This document shows, piece by piece, positions 1-6,451 of a stretch of DNA of 10,254 nucleotides. Each line of letters starts with the position of its first letter. The first letter of the stretch is position 1. Made by a program: the position numbers and the translations under genes. The notes below the pieces were generated by a model. It ran no database searches, was not told the origin of the DNA, and was given only the letters and a program-made list of their open reading frames with translations. The DNA is from an uncultured Eubacteriales bacterium (GTDB lineage: Bacteria > Bacillota > Clostridia > Lachnospirales > Lachnospiraceae): the NCBI GenBank assembly GCA_902772745.1, contig CACYBV010000208.1, positions 1 to 10,254 on the forward strand. The letters run 5' to 3'.

Positions 1-414
1 CGGCTGCACGAGGAGCGCCAGAGGAAGCAGCACCGGCGAAAATCCCCACAGAAGCATCAGAAGCGAGAAACTGAGCATCCAGCTGTCACCCGCCTTAAAC
101 ACGAAATAAGTCAGCAGCATGATGAGCAGGATAATCACCGTGATCGCCGCAAGTTCCGGCGAGACGGAAGCAAACTCCATCGAAAGCAGGACACCGGTAA
201 AAATCGGAATTGCCGAAGCCGGAAGAAAGGCGGAAATCAGCGCCATCACTACCGCAAACAAAGGATTTGTGATCCGGAAATTATAGCCGGTGTGAAACAT
301 GACCGTGAGATAGGTGCTGAGCGAGAACATGAAGCGGACGACCGCGGATATAGTGCGGTCGTAGCGTTCATAGAAGGTCTTGATGACCTGTCTCATCGCG
401 AACATCCACTTCAT
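1..414 (-). CDS. Polytopic membrane protein of unknown function, N-terminal part (runs off the left edge)
   Basis: I do not recognise a named family. The frame opens with ATG at 414-412 and stays open for 138 codons to base 1, so the 3' end is missing. The start begins MKWMFAMRQVIKTFYERYDR, a basic amphipathic stretch. It is followed by hydrophobic segments at about residues 26-42, 48-80 (probably two passes), 88-108 and 112-137, with few charges between them. This indicates an integral membrane protein of at least four or five passes and no signal peptide. The start overlaps the stop of the upstream gene as ATGA (414-411), and a purine-rich GGAAAGG lies about 13 bases upstream inside that gene, a rather long spacing, so translational coupling is likely. 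Both genes probably belong to one transcript from the promoter at 879-907. From memory, similar paired small membrane proteins occur in Lachnospiraceae genomes as hypothetical proteins. I cannot assign a function. Confidence 0.75.
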   Translation of the reverse strand, partial: MKWMFAMRQVIKTFYERYDRTISAVVRFMFSLSTYLTVMFHTGYNFRITNPLFAVVMALISAFLPASAIPIFTGVLLSMEFASVSPELAAITVIILLIMLLTYFVFKAGDSWMLSFSLLMLLWGFSPVLLPLALLVQP

Positions 415-824
415 AGCGAATTATCTGCCTTTCCTTCTTCTTCCTGCAGCTCCCGAAGCTGTCTGAGTACAGCGAGGTACTTCATGACATCCTGGCGCGC
501 TTTTACATGCTTCTCTCCGTAATACTTGTGGGAAATCATATAATAGGCAATCAGTACAACAATGTAGCCAAGGATGATTGCGATCAGGATCAGCACCATC
601 TGCGCGGTTTTCAGCACAAGGGATTCATTGGCCATGATCACCATGAAAAGCACCGCCCCGACAAGAATCGCATAGGCGCCGGTGACAGAAAGCATGATGA
701 ACAGCATATGATACAGGATGTAGTCCTGCCGCCGGTACGAAACGATCTTAAGCGCGCCGTTTCTCTCCTTGTCCTCGAATATTGCGGCCCTGGTCATCAG
801 GTAAACCCGCTGGGTGTTGATCAT
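411..824 (-). CDS. Small two-pass membrane protein of unknown function
   Basis: A 137-residue protein that I cannot place in a named family. The N-terminal ~35 residues are charged and soluble (begins MINTQRVYLMTRAAIFEDKE). Two hydrophobic helices follow at about 39-66 and 71-98, then a charged C-terminal tail of about 40 residues rich in K, R, E, Q and L (HVKARQDVMKYLAVLRQLRE and onward) that could form a cytoplasmic coiled coil. The start is well supported: ATG at 824-822 is preceded by GGAAAGG six bases upstream and by a near-consensus promoter. A later Met at residue 10 lacks a comparable ribosome binding site. The stop TGA overlaps the start of the next membrane protein by four bases (ATGA), which suggests the two products are made together and perhaps act in one complex. 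No enzymatic motif is visible. The gene starts a new transcription unit after topA. The existence of the gene is fairly sure and its role is unknown. Confidence 0.82.
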   Translation of the reverse strand: MINTQRVYLMTRAAIFEDKERNGALKIVSYRRQDYILYHMLFIMLSVTGAYAILVGAVLFMVIMANESLVLKTAQMVLILIAIILGYIVVLIAYYMISHKYYGEKHVKARQDVMKYLAVLRQLRELQEEEGKADNSL

Positions 825-843
825 AATCCGCCTTTCCGACCGA

Positions 844-864
844 AAAGGGCATAATACACCCTTT
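844..864 (-). other. Short hairpin in the 5' leader of the membrane-protein unit
   Basis: AAAGGG (844-849) and CCCTTT (859-864) are perfect complements separated by nine bases. The element lies between the predicted transcription start (about 872) and the ribosome binding site of the 411-824 gene. The six-pair stem is AU-rich and is followed by only one further U before CGG, so it is not a convincing terminator. It could modestly affect translation or mRNA stability, or be chance. Confidence 0.3.
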
Positions 865-878
865 ACATAGTCTTTTGT

Positions 879-907
879 ATTATATCACAATACTCCCCGC
901 TTCGCAA
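879..907 (-). promoter_or_regulatory. Sigma-A promoter with extended -10 for the two-gene membrane unit
   Basis: On the minus strand the -10 is a perfect TATAAT (884-879) preceded by TGA, giving the extended form TGATATAAT. The -35 is TTGCGA (907-902), four of six consensus bases, with an exact 17-base spacer. Initiation is predicted near 872, leaving a leader of about 48 bases before the ATG at 824. This separates the membrane-protein pair from the topA operon as an independent transcription unit. Confidence 0.82.
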
Positions 908-1001
908 GGACCACTTTATGAATATCTGGCGGCGGAATTATGGGCCGCGGATGCCGGACTTAAGACGGATGCAGCCGTATCCGGAATTCCCGAAACTTTC
1001 A

Positions 1002-1031
1002 GAGCCCTCTTACCGGAAGGAAAGAGGGCTC
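1002..1031 (-). repeat. Perfect 10-bp inverted repeat between topA and the next promoter
   Basis: GAGCCCTCTT (1002-1011) and AAGAGGGCTC (1022-1031) are perfect reverse complements around a 10-base loop. This is the strongest secondary structure in the ~280-base stretch between topA and the next gene. On the minus-strand transcript the stem is followed by TGAAAGTTTCGG, which is not a real U-tract, so it is not a canonical intrinsic terminator. It could still act as a 3' end stabiliser or a weak or Rho-dependent stop for the topA operon. The rest of 908-1106 holds a few weaker stems (for example CGGAT/ATCCG at 966-983) and no minus-strand gene. Confidence 0.45.
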
Positions 1032-1082
1032 GCAGAGAATCGATATACGAAATATTGGCGGTGAAAAGCCGCGATCTGTCCG

Positions 1083-1099
1083 GAAGGCCTGCGGCCTTC
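1083..1099 (-). terminator. Possible terminator-like hairpin just after topA (no U-tract)
   Basis: Seven bases after the topA stop the transcript can form a perfect GC-rich 7-bp stem with a 3-base loop: GAAGGCC, GCA, GGCCTTC (minus strand 1099-1083). Its position directly behind the last gene of the long operon suits transcription termination or 3' end protection. The following bases are CGGACAGATCG with no run of T, so intrinsic termination is doubtful. The call rests on position and stem strength only. Confidence 0.35.
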
Positions 1100-1106
1100 T
1101 ACGGAG

Positions 1107-3074
1107 TCACCCCTTCGGCCGGGTCCAGGACATGTAGTCGCATTCCGGAGCGCCTTCACAGCCGTAGTAGCGGCGGCCTTTCCGGGTGCGGCGGATGACA
1201 ATTTCCTTTCCGCACTTCGGGCACTTAATGCCGGTGCGTTCGAGAAGCGGACGTGTATTGCGGCATTCGGGGAAACCGGGGCAGGCCAAAAACTTCCCGT
1301 TCCGGCCGTATTTGATAACCATGTTGCGGCCGCAGTTTTCACAGATCACATCCGTGACTTCATCCTCGACCTTAACTTTCTGGAGCTCCTGCTCCGCACG
1401 GCTGATTTCCCGGGAAAAGCCGGGATAAAACTCCCGCATCAGCTCGTGCCAGTCTTCCCTGCCTTCTTCGACCTGGTCGAGTTTATGCTCCATTGCGGCG
1501 GTAAATCCGAGATCCACGATGTCCGGAAAGGACTTCAGCATGAGCCCGTTGACGACTTCCCCGAGCTCTGTGACATAGATATTGCGGCCTTCTTTGGTGA
1601 TATAGTGCCGGGACAGAATCGTCGCAATTGTCGGTGCATAGGTCGACGGACGCCCGAGGCCCAGCTCCTCCATCTCGCGGACGAGCGTCGCTTCGGTGAA
1701 ATGCGCCGGCGGCTGCGTGAAATGCTGCTGTTTTTTCGTATCCAGGAGGGAAAGCACCTCCCCTTCTTTAAGGCTTTCAAGCCCTTTATCCTTTTTCGGT
1801 TTTTCCTCGTCCGAATCATACGCAAGAAGGAAGCCGGGGAACGCAAGATGCGTCGAGACCGCAGTGAAGCTGTGGCCTGCGGATTCAAAACGTCCGCTCA
1901 CGGATTCATAGACCGCCGCCTTCATGCGGCTTGCCGCAAAACGCCGGTAAATCAGGCTGTAGAGGCGCCAGAGATCCCGCTGCAGGTCGGATTTAATGCT
2001 TTCGGGCGTAATCGACATATCGGTCGGCCGGATCGCCTCGTGTGCGTCCTGTGCGCGGTCGGAGTTTCTCACAGCGCCGGGGCCGACATATTCCGGGCCG
2101 TAGTTTTCCCTGACCCAGGCTTTGCACATCGCGTCCGCTTCCGCGGCAACGCGCGTCGAATCAGTACGAAGATAGGTGATGAGGCCGATCGTCCCGTGTC
2201 CTGGAAGCTTTACGCCCTCATAAAGCTGCTGTGCGAGCCGCATGGTCTTGGAAGTCGAAAAATTCAGCCGGTTTGCGGCGTCCTGCTGCAGCGTCGAAGT
2301 GGTAAAGGGGAACGGCGCGGCCTTATGGCGCGTCTGGTTTTTCTTTTCCGCAAGCGCAAAAATTTCTCCGGCGAGGGAATTTATCACTCCATCCGTCTCC
2401 TGCTCCGACCTGAGCTGCGTCTTTTTTCCGCCTTCGCCGTAGTATTCGGCATCGACGAGCGTTCCGGATCCGGATTTTATTGTACACGAAAGGGTCCAGT
2501 ATTCCTGCGGAACAAAAGCCGCGATTTCATTCTCACGGTCCGCGATCATCCGAAGCACCGCCGACTGCACGCGCCCTGCGGAAAGTTTGCCCTTGACTTT
2601 TTTCCAGAGAATCGGGGACAGCTCATAGCCGACGACACGGTCCATGACACGGCGCGCCTGCTGCGCGTTCACAAGGTTTTCGTTGATTTCGGAGGGATGC
2701 TTCAGTGCGTCTTTGACCGCATTCTTCGTAATCTCGTTGAAAGTGATCCGATGAATTTCCTTGCCGCTTTCGGGGAGCTTCAGCCCTTCGAGAAGGTGCC
2801 AGGAAATCGCCTCTCCTTCCCGGTCCGGGTCGGTTGCCAGATAGATTTTATCGGCTTTCTTCACGGCTTTCTTGAGGTCTGCCATGATATCGCCCTTGCC
2901 GCGGATCGTAATGTATTCCGGTTCGAAATCATGCTCCTTGTCCACACCGAGACGGCTTTTCGGAAGGTCCCGGATATGACCGGCAGACGCGACGACGTCA
3001 TACCCCGATCCCAGGAATTTCTTGATTGTATGCACCTTGGCAGGCGACTCGACAATAATCAGTTTATTCGCCAT
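1107..3074 (-). CDS. topA: DNA topoisomerase I (type IA)
   Basis: This enzyme relaxes negatively supercoiled DNA by nicking one strand through a 5'-phosphotyrosine link and passing the other strand, so it opposes gyrase in the nucleoid. The TOPRIM domain spans residues 1 to about 115, with IIVESPAK (Glu9) and the metal-binding DPDRE (Asp82, Asp84, Glu86). The catalytic tyrosine is Tyr301 in GLITYLRTDS, with Arg303 next to it. LSAGRVQS (165-172) and GLGRPSTYA (472-480) are further type IA signatures. The C-terminus carries two Cys4 zinc ribbons: Cys578, Cys581, Cys598, Cys604 and Cys618, Cys621, Cys639, Cys645. At 655 residues it is of Gram-positive length and shorter than the E. coli enzyme. 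ATG at 3074-3072 lies 11 bases inside the end of pgsA, with AGAGGAGG about nine bases upstream. A small hairpin covers that site. It is the last gene of the ispF operon. In many Bacillota topA follows dprA, so this placement is different. Confidence 0.97.
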   Translation of the reverse strand: MANKLIIVESPAKVHTIKKFLGSGYDVVASAGHIRDLPKSRLGVDKEHDFEPEYITIRGKGDIMADLKKAVKKADKIYLATDPDREGEAISWHLLEGLKLPESGKEIHRITFNEITKNAVKDALKHPSEINENLVNAQQARRVMDRVVGYELSPILWKKVKGKLSAGRVQSAVLRMIADRENEIAAFVPQEYWTLSCTIKSGSGTLVDAEYYGEGGKKTQLRSEQETDGVINSLAGEIFALAEKKNQTRHKAAPFPFTTSTLQQDAANRLNFSTSKTMRLAQQLYEGVKLPGHGTIGLITYLRTDSTRVAAEADAMCKAWVRENYGPEYVGPGAVRNSDRAQDAHEAIRPTDMSITPESIKSDLQRDLWRLYSLIYRRFAASRMKAAVYESVSGRFESAGHSFTAVSTHLAFPGFLLAYDSDEEKPKKDKGLESLKEGEVLSLLDTKKQQHFTQPPAHFTEATLVREMEELGLGRPSTYAPTIATILSRHYITKEGRNIYVTELGEVVNGLMLKSFPDIVDLGFTAAMEHKLDQVEEGREDWHELMREFYPGFSREISRAEQELQKVKVEDEVTDVICENCGRNMVIKYGRNGKFLACPGFPECRNTRPLLERTGIKCPKCGKEIVIRRTRKGRRYYGCEGAPECDYMSWTRPKG

Positions 3075-3660
3075 CGGAGGCTTCCTCCTCTTTGTTCATT
3101 TTCGCGTCCCGGAGCGTCCGGATATAGCGGAGCGTGTACATGGCAAACGAATACAGCATCATCGCGCAGCAGATGCCGATCGAAATCCATGAGATCAGGT
3201 CGGGAAGCCGCGGCGGCCACAGAAGATGCAGGCCCATCATCAGGAAAAGAAGCACCGTCGTCAGCTTTCCGTGCCAGACGGCGCCTTTCACGACATGCGC
3301 TTTTTTGATGGTCACAAGGCCGAGGATCCCGCTCACGATCTCCTTTACGACAATGATGACCGCGGGAACCCACATCAGCGGGTATTTTATGATCAGGCAG
3401 ACCATAAGCCCGATCTGCGTCAGTTTGTCTCCCACCGGGTCCAGCGCCTTTCCGACGTCCGAGACCTGGTTGAATTTCCGTGCGATCGGGCCGTCGATCA
3501 CGTCCGAAAGGCAGGAAATGATCAGTACGATCGCCGTCCACAGCGTATTCTGCCGTCCGATGTACAGGTACATAAAGACCGGCACGAGAAGAATCCGAAG
3601 CAGCGACAGCGCGTTCGGTATTGTCAGTATTTTATTGTTCTTTTTATTTTCCATACTCAT
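3064..3660 (-). CDS. pgsA: CDP-alcohol phosphatidyltransferase, PgsA-like
   Basis: A membrane enzyme of the CDP-alcohol phosphotransferase family, probably making phosphatidylglycerol phosphate from CDP-diacylglycerol and glycerol-3-phosphate, the first committed step to phosphatidylglycerol and cardiolipin. The family signature D-x2-D-G-x2-A-R-x8-G-x3-D-x3-D is complete: Asp53, Asp56, Gly57, Ala60, Arg61, Gly70, Asp74, Asp78. Hydrophobic segments lie at about 18-34, 40-52, 82-117 and 133-172, and TIPNALSLLRILL at 13-25 is the usual N-terminal motif. At 198 residues the length is normal for PgsA. The variable positions (SDVIDGPIAR, LDPVGDKLTQ) differ from the common DWLDGxxAR / LDPxADK pattern, so another acceptor alcohol, such as that of a cardiolipin synthase-type member, is possible. 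ATG at 3660 has only a weak site (GAGAAAG); a second ATG two codons on is an alternative. The end overlaps topA by 11 bases. Confidence 0.85.
   Translation of the reverse strand: MSMENKKNNKILTIPNALSLLRILLVPVFMYLYIGRQNTLWTAIVLIISCLSDVIDGPIARKFNQVSDVGKALDPVGDKLTQIGLMVCLIIKYPLMWVPAVIIVVKEIVSGILGLVTIKKAHVVKGAVWHGKLTTVLLFLMMGLHLLWPPRLPDLISWISIGICCAMMLYSFAMYTLRYIRTLRDAKMNKEEEASDGE
3076..3088 (-). promoter_or_regulatory. Hairpin covering the topA Shine-Dalgarno sequence
   Basis: In the mRNA, GGAGG of the topA ribosome binding site (3088-3084) can pair perfectly with CCTCC (3080-3076) across a 3-base loop AAG, ending one base before the topA ATG. All of it lies inside the last codons of pgsA. Ribosomes finishing pgsA would melt the stem, so this fits translational coupling of topA to pgsA. 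The structure is visible directly; the regulatory role is inference. Confidence 0.45.
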
Positions 3661-3729
3661 AACTTTCTCTGTCTTCCGGACTGCCGGAGGAATCCTCGGG
3701 CCTCCAGCTCCCTGATCTGGTCCGTGCGG

Positions 3730-3820
3730 GCTGATGAGAAGCTCCGGGGAATCCCGTTATGAAAGGGGCTTCGGTCCGGATGGGATCCTGCGGTCCGTTT
3801 TGCCGCTCAGGATGACATCA
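3730..3820 (-). repeat. Possible degenerate dispersed repeat in the rlmB-pgsA spacer
   Basis: The 146 bases between rlmB and pgsA (3661-3806) hold no gene. This part begins on the minus strand with TGTCATCCTGAGCGG, a string that from memory resembles the end of short dispersed intergenic repeats in several gut bacteria (TGTCATCCTGAGCG followed by GGATC or GAATC). It is rich in dyads: CGGTCCG occurs twice as a direct repeat (3772-3778 and 3791-3797), and GAAGCTCC (3738-3745) pairs with GGGGCTTC (3765-3772) with one G-U on the plus strand. The repeat-like end overlaps the last codons and the TGA stop of rlmB. Whether other copies exist cannot be seen from this window. Confidence 0.3.
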
Positions 3821-4559
3821 TCCGCTGGCGCACGATTTCGTAGGCGAGGACGCCGGCCGCAACCGATGCGTTCAGGGAATCGATATTGCCCTTCATCGGG
3901 ATGCGGGCGGTCATATCGCATTTTTCGCGGACGAGGCGGGACACGCCCTTCCCTTCCGCGCCGATCACAAGTCCCAGTGCTCCCGAGAGGTTCAGATCGT
4001 ACATCAGCTCTCCGTCCATGTCGGCGCATACGAACCAGACGCCCCGCTCTTTCAGCTCGTCAATCGTCCTCGAAAGGTTGGTCACCCGCGCGATCTTCGT
4101 GAAATTCGCGGCGCCGGCGGAGCTTCTTACAACGGTCGCGTTGACGGAAACCGCGCGGTTTTTCGGAATAATCACGCCGTGCGCCCCGGAAAGGTTCGCG
4201 GTGCGGATGATTGCCCCGAGGTTGTGCGGGTCCTCTATGCCGTCAAGGAGGAAAAGAAAAGGCGCTTCGCCGCGCTTCTCCGCTTCCCGCAGCAGGTCCT
4301 CCGGCTCGTAATAGGTCCATTCCGAAAGCAGGGCAATGAGGCCCTGGTGTTTTCCGGTACGGGAAAGCTTATTCATCTTCTCCTTCGGTACGTCGTCGAT
4401 CCTTACGCCGGCTTTTTTCGCCTCCCGGATTACCGAGAGGAAGGCCTGGTCCTTAAGCCCCTCCTGTGCGAAGAGCCGCTCCAGCGGCATACCCGCCCGG
4501 AGCGCCTCCATCACCGCGTTCCTGCCTTCAATTGTCAGGTTTTCCTGTTCGTTCGCCAA
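3807..4559 (-). CDS. rlmB: 23S rRNA (guanosine-2'-O-)-methyltransferase, SpoU/TrmH family
   Basis: An S-adenosylmethionine-dependent SPOUT (trefoil-knot) methyltransferase, predicted to methylate the ribose of a conserved guanosine in the 23S rRNA peptidyl-transferase region (G2251 in E. coli numbering). The N-terminal substrate-binding domain spans about 8-80 (IEGRNAVMEAL at 10-20). The catalytic domain has motif 1 LDGIEDPHNLGAIIRTA (105-121, with Asn113 and Arg119), motif 2 LVIGAEGKGVS (197-207, Glu202) and motif 3 IPMKGNIDSLNASVAAG (220-236, Ser228 and Asn230). At 250 residues it has the usual length. The start is TTG at 4559-4557, preceded by CGGAGA eight bases away, and the product then begins (M)ANEQENLTIEGRN as expected. 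It follows mrnC after 19 bases, an order known from Bacillus. The paralogous target could differ (some SpoU members act on tRNA), but length and context favour RlmB. The TGA stop lies in a repeat-like string. Confidence 0.93.
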   Translation of the reverse strand: MANEQENLTIEGRNAVMEALRAGMPLERLFAQEGLKDQAFLSVIREAKKAGVRIDDVPKEKMNKLSRTGKHQGLIALLSEWTYYEPEDLLREAEKRGEAPFLFLLDGIEDPHNLGAIIRTANLSGAHGVIIPKNRAVSVNATVVRSSAGAANFTKIARVTNLSRTIDELKERGVWFVCADMDGELMYDLNLSGALGLVIGAEGKGVSRLVREKCDMTARIPMKGNIDSLNASVAAGVLAYEIVRQRMMSS

Positions 4560-4578
4560 AACTCTGTTCTCCGATTAA

Positions 4579-5022
4579 TTATTTCTCCGGTGTTTCTTTC
4601 ACAGCGTTCAAAAAGCCCAGCTTCACAAGTTCCGTGAGGCGCCCGTAACGCCCCTTCAGATACAGGTAGCCGATCAGCGCCTCAAAGCCCGTCGCCTCGT
4701 GATACTCCGTAATCGTCGCGTTTTTCGCCTTGGTCACAACCGCCGCGTTGCGGCCTCTCCGGTAAACCGCTTCCTCTTCCTCCGTAAGCACCGGAAGGAT
4801 CGAAAGCACCGCCTCCGCCTGAAAGCGCGCGTTCGCCCGCGCCGAGCAGTCCTTATGCAGTTTCTGCGACTGCCGGTTTCCGCGGTGCAGCATTTCCGTC
4901 CGGTTCACGAGTTCGTAAATATTGTCGCCGATATAGGCGAGCGCCAGCGGTGAATACTGCGAAGGGTCGATCTCAGGGAGGGAAAATGCCCGTTTGATTT
5001 CTTCCGTCAGGCTCTCTCCCAT
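4579..5022 (-). CDS. mrnC: Mini-ribonuclease III
   Basis: A homodimeric RNase III-type nuclease without a double-stranded RNA-binding domain. In Bacillus it trims both ends of 23S rRNA precursor in the presence of ribosomal protein L3. Visible motifs are SPLALAYIGDNIYELVNR (24-41, with the catalytic Asp33) and YHEATGFEALIGYLYL (107-122, with Glu114 as the likely second metal ligand). These are the two halves of the RNase III active site in their Mini-III form. At 147 residues it has the normal Mini-III length. The start ATG at 5022 lies 16 bases inside the end of cysS, with AAGGA about five to six bases upstream, so translation is likely coupled to cysS. The neighbour order cysS-mrnC-rlmB is conserved in Bacillota and places two 23S rRNA maturation enzymes side by side. 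Confidence 0.95.
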   Translation of the reverse strand: MGESLTEEIKRAFSLPEIDPSQYSPLALAYIGDNIYELVNRTEMLHRGNRQSQKLHKDCSARANARFQAEAVLSILPVLTEEEEAVYRRGRNAAVVTKAKNATITEYHEATGFEALIGYLYLKGRYGRLTELVKLGFLNAVKETPEK

Positions 5023-6425
5023 GTTGTTCCTTCCCGGGTGTCCCGAAGCACAATTCCGCGATCCAGAAGCTCCGCTCGGATCCGGTCGGCTTCTGCGAAA
5101 TTTTTCTCCTTCTTCGCAGCCTTCCTTAAGGCGATCTGCTCCTCAATCCACGAGACCAGTTCGCTGTCCTCCTCCGCCGACTTCTCTTCGCGCTCCCGGA
5201 AAAGGTCGAGAGAAAGCACGCTGTCAAAGCTTTCAGCAAGCGCTTTCTTCGTCGCCGCGTTCGTATCCGCCTTCAGCACGTCGTAGAGGACAGTCAGCGC
5301 CATCGAGGTATTCGTGTCGTTTCCGATCGCTTCTTTGAAGCGCGCGTCGTATTCCTCAAAGACCGCCCGATCGATGTCTCCGCCTTCTTTTTCCGCGTCC
5401 TTTTTGATCTGGACAGTACGCCTGAGAAGCTTCGTGAATGCTGCAGCAGCGTTGTCGAGCGCTTCATAGGAGAACTCAAGCGGCTTCCTGTAATGCGACT
5501 GCAGGCAGAAGAAACGATACACCAGGGGATCGTAGCCTTTCTCCTCCAGCACCGAAACCGTCAGGATATTGCCCTTCGATTTGGACATCTTTCCTTCGCG
5601 GTCGTTCAGGTGGTGCACATGGTACCAGTAATTACACCATTTATGCCCGAGGTAGGCCTCGGACTGGGCGATTTCATTCGTGTGATGCGGGAAAATGTTG
5701 TCCACGCCGCCGCAGTGGATGTCCATGTATTCGCCGAGATGCTTCATGCTGATGCAGGAGCACTCGATATGCCAGCCGGGATAGCCGACGCCCCAGGGGC
5801 TGTCCCACTTCAGGGCCTGGTCCTCGAACTTGGACTTGGTGAACCAGAGGACAAAGTCATTTTTGTTCCTTTTGTTCGTATCCTCCTCGACGTCATCGCG
5901 TACGCCGACCATGAGTTCGTCCTCGTTCTGGTTTCCGAGCACATAGTAATTGTCGAGTTTCGAGGTGTCGAAGTAAATGTTTTCGCCGGCTTTATATGCG
6001 TAGCCCTTTTCGAGGAGCACTTCGATCATGTGGATAAACTCCGGGATGCAGTTTGTCGCGGGTTCCACGACGTCGGGCATCTTGATATTGAGCTTTTCCA
6101 TGTCGGAGAAAAAGGCTTTCGTGTAGAAATCCGCAATCTCCATGACGGTTTTGTGCTCGCGCTTCGCGCCGGCGAGCATCTTGTCCTCGCCGGTATCCGC
6201 GTCGGATGAGAGGTGGCCGACATCGGTAATGTTCATCACGCGCTTCACGTCATAGCCAAGATAGCGCAGGGTCTTTTCCAGCACGTCCTCGCAGATATAA
6301 GAGCGCAGGTTTCCGATATGCGCAAAGTGGTAAACCGTCGGGCCGCAGGTGTACATCGCGACCTTTCCGGGTTCATTCGGAACAAATTCCGAGACACGTC
6401 TTGTCATGGTATTGTAGAGTTTCAT
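5007..6425 (-). CDS. cysS: Cysteinyl-tRNA synthetase
   Basis: A class I aminoacyl-tRNA synthetase that activates cysteine with ATP and charges tRNA-Cys in the cytoplasm. The Rossmann catalytic core starts with YTCGPTVYHFAHIGN, whose HIGN (36-39) is the HIGH signature. KMSKS is at 279-283. The zinc that selects cysteine is held by Cys27, Cys222 (in GWHIECS), His247 and Glu251 (in FPHHTNEIAQSE). A helical anticodon-binding region follows from about 320 to the end, with the usual R-K-A-x-K-x-x-F-A-x-A-D-x-I-R pattern near 434-450. At 472 residues it is slightly longer than the E. coli protein. The VYHFAHIGNLR and MNITDVGHLSSDADTGEDKM wording is the variant common in Clostridia and Bacteroidota. 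ATG at 6425 has an excellent AAAGGAG site seven bases upstream. It follows cysE by 26 bases, linking cysteine synthesis to its use. Confidence 0.97.
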   Translation of the reverse strand: MKLYNTMTRRVSEFVPNEPGKVAMYTCGPTVYHFAHIGNLRSYICEDVLEKTLRYLGYDVKRVMNITDVGHLSSDADTGEDKMLAGAKREHKTVMEIADFYTKAFFSDMEKLNIKMPDVVEPATNCIPEFIHMIEVLLEKGYAYKAGENIYFDTSKLDNYYVLGNQNEDELMVGVRDDVEEDTNKRNKNDFVLWFTKSKFEDQALKWDSPWGVGYPGWHIECSCISMKHLGEYMDIHCGGVDNIFPHHTNEIAQSEAYLGHKWCNYWYHVHHLNDREGKMSKSKGNILTVSVLEEKGYDPLVYRFFCLQSHYRKPLEFSYEALDNAAAAFTKLLRRTVQIKKDAEKEGGDIDRAVFEEYDARFKEAIGNDTNTSMALTVLYDVLKADTNAATKKALAESFDSVLSLDLFREREEKSAEEDSELVSWIEEQIALRKAAKKEKNFAEADRIRAELLDRGIVLRDTREGTTWERA

Positions 6426-6451
6426 CGTCTTCTCCTTTTATGCGGCGGAGC

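Noticed and set aside
844..864. Attenuator in the leader of the membrane-protein pair
   Set aside because: The 6-bp AU-rich stem is followed by too few U residues and no alternative pairing is evident, so it is listed only as a weak hairpin.
1446..3308. 620-codon open frame on the plus strand opposite topA and pgsA
   Set aside because: It is fully antisense to two genes with complete catalytic motifs, crosses their junction, has no ribosome binding site and its product shows no recognisable motif. Codon bias of the GC-rich real genes keeps this frame open.
3226..3762. Plus-strand frames opposite pgsA extending into the rlmB-pgsA spacer
   Set aside because: They are antisense to a gene with a complete CDP-alcohol phosphotransferase signature and have no start signals. 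Their extension into the spacer does not resemble a protein.
5493..6209. 238-codon open frame on the plus strand opposite cysS
   Set aside because: It lies entirely within cysS, whose HIGN, KMSKS and zinc ligands are intact. It has no promoter or ribosome binding site and is a shadow frame.
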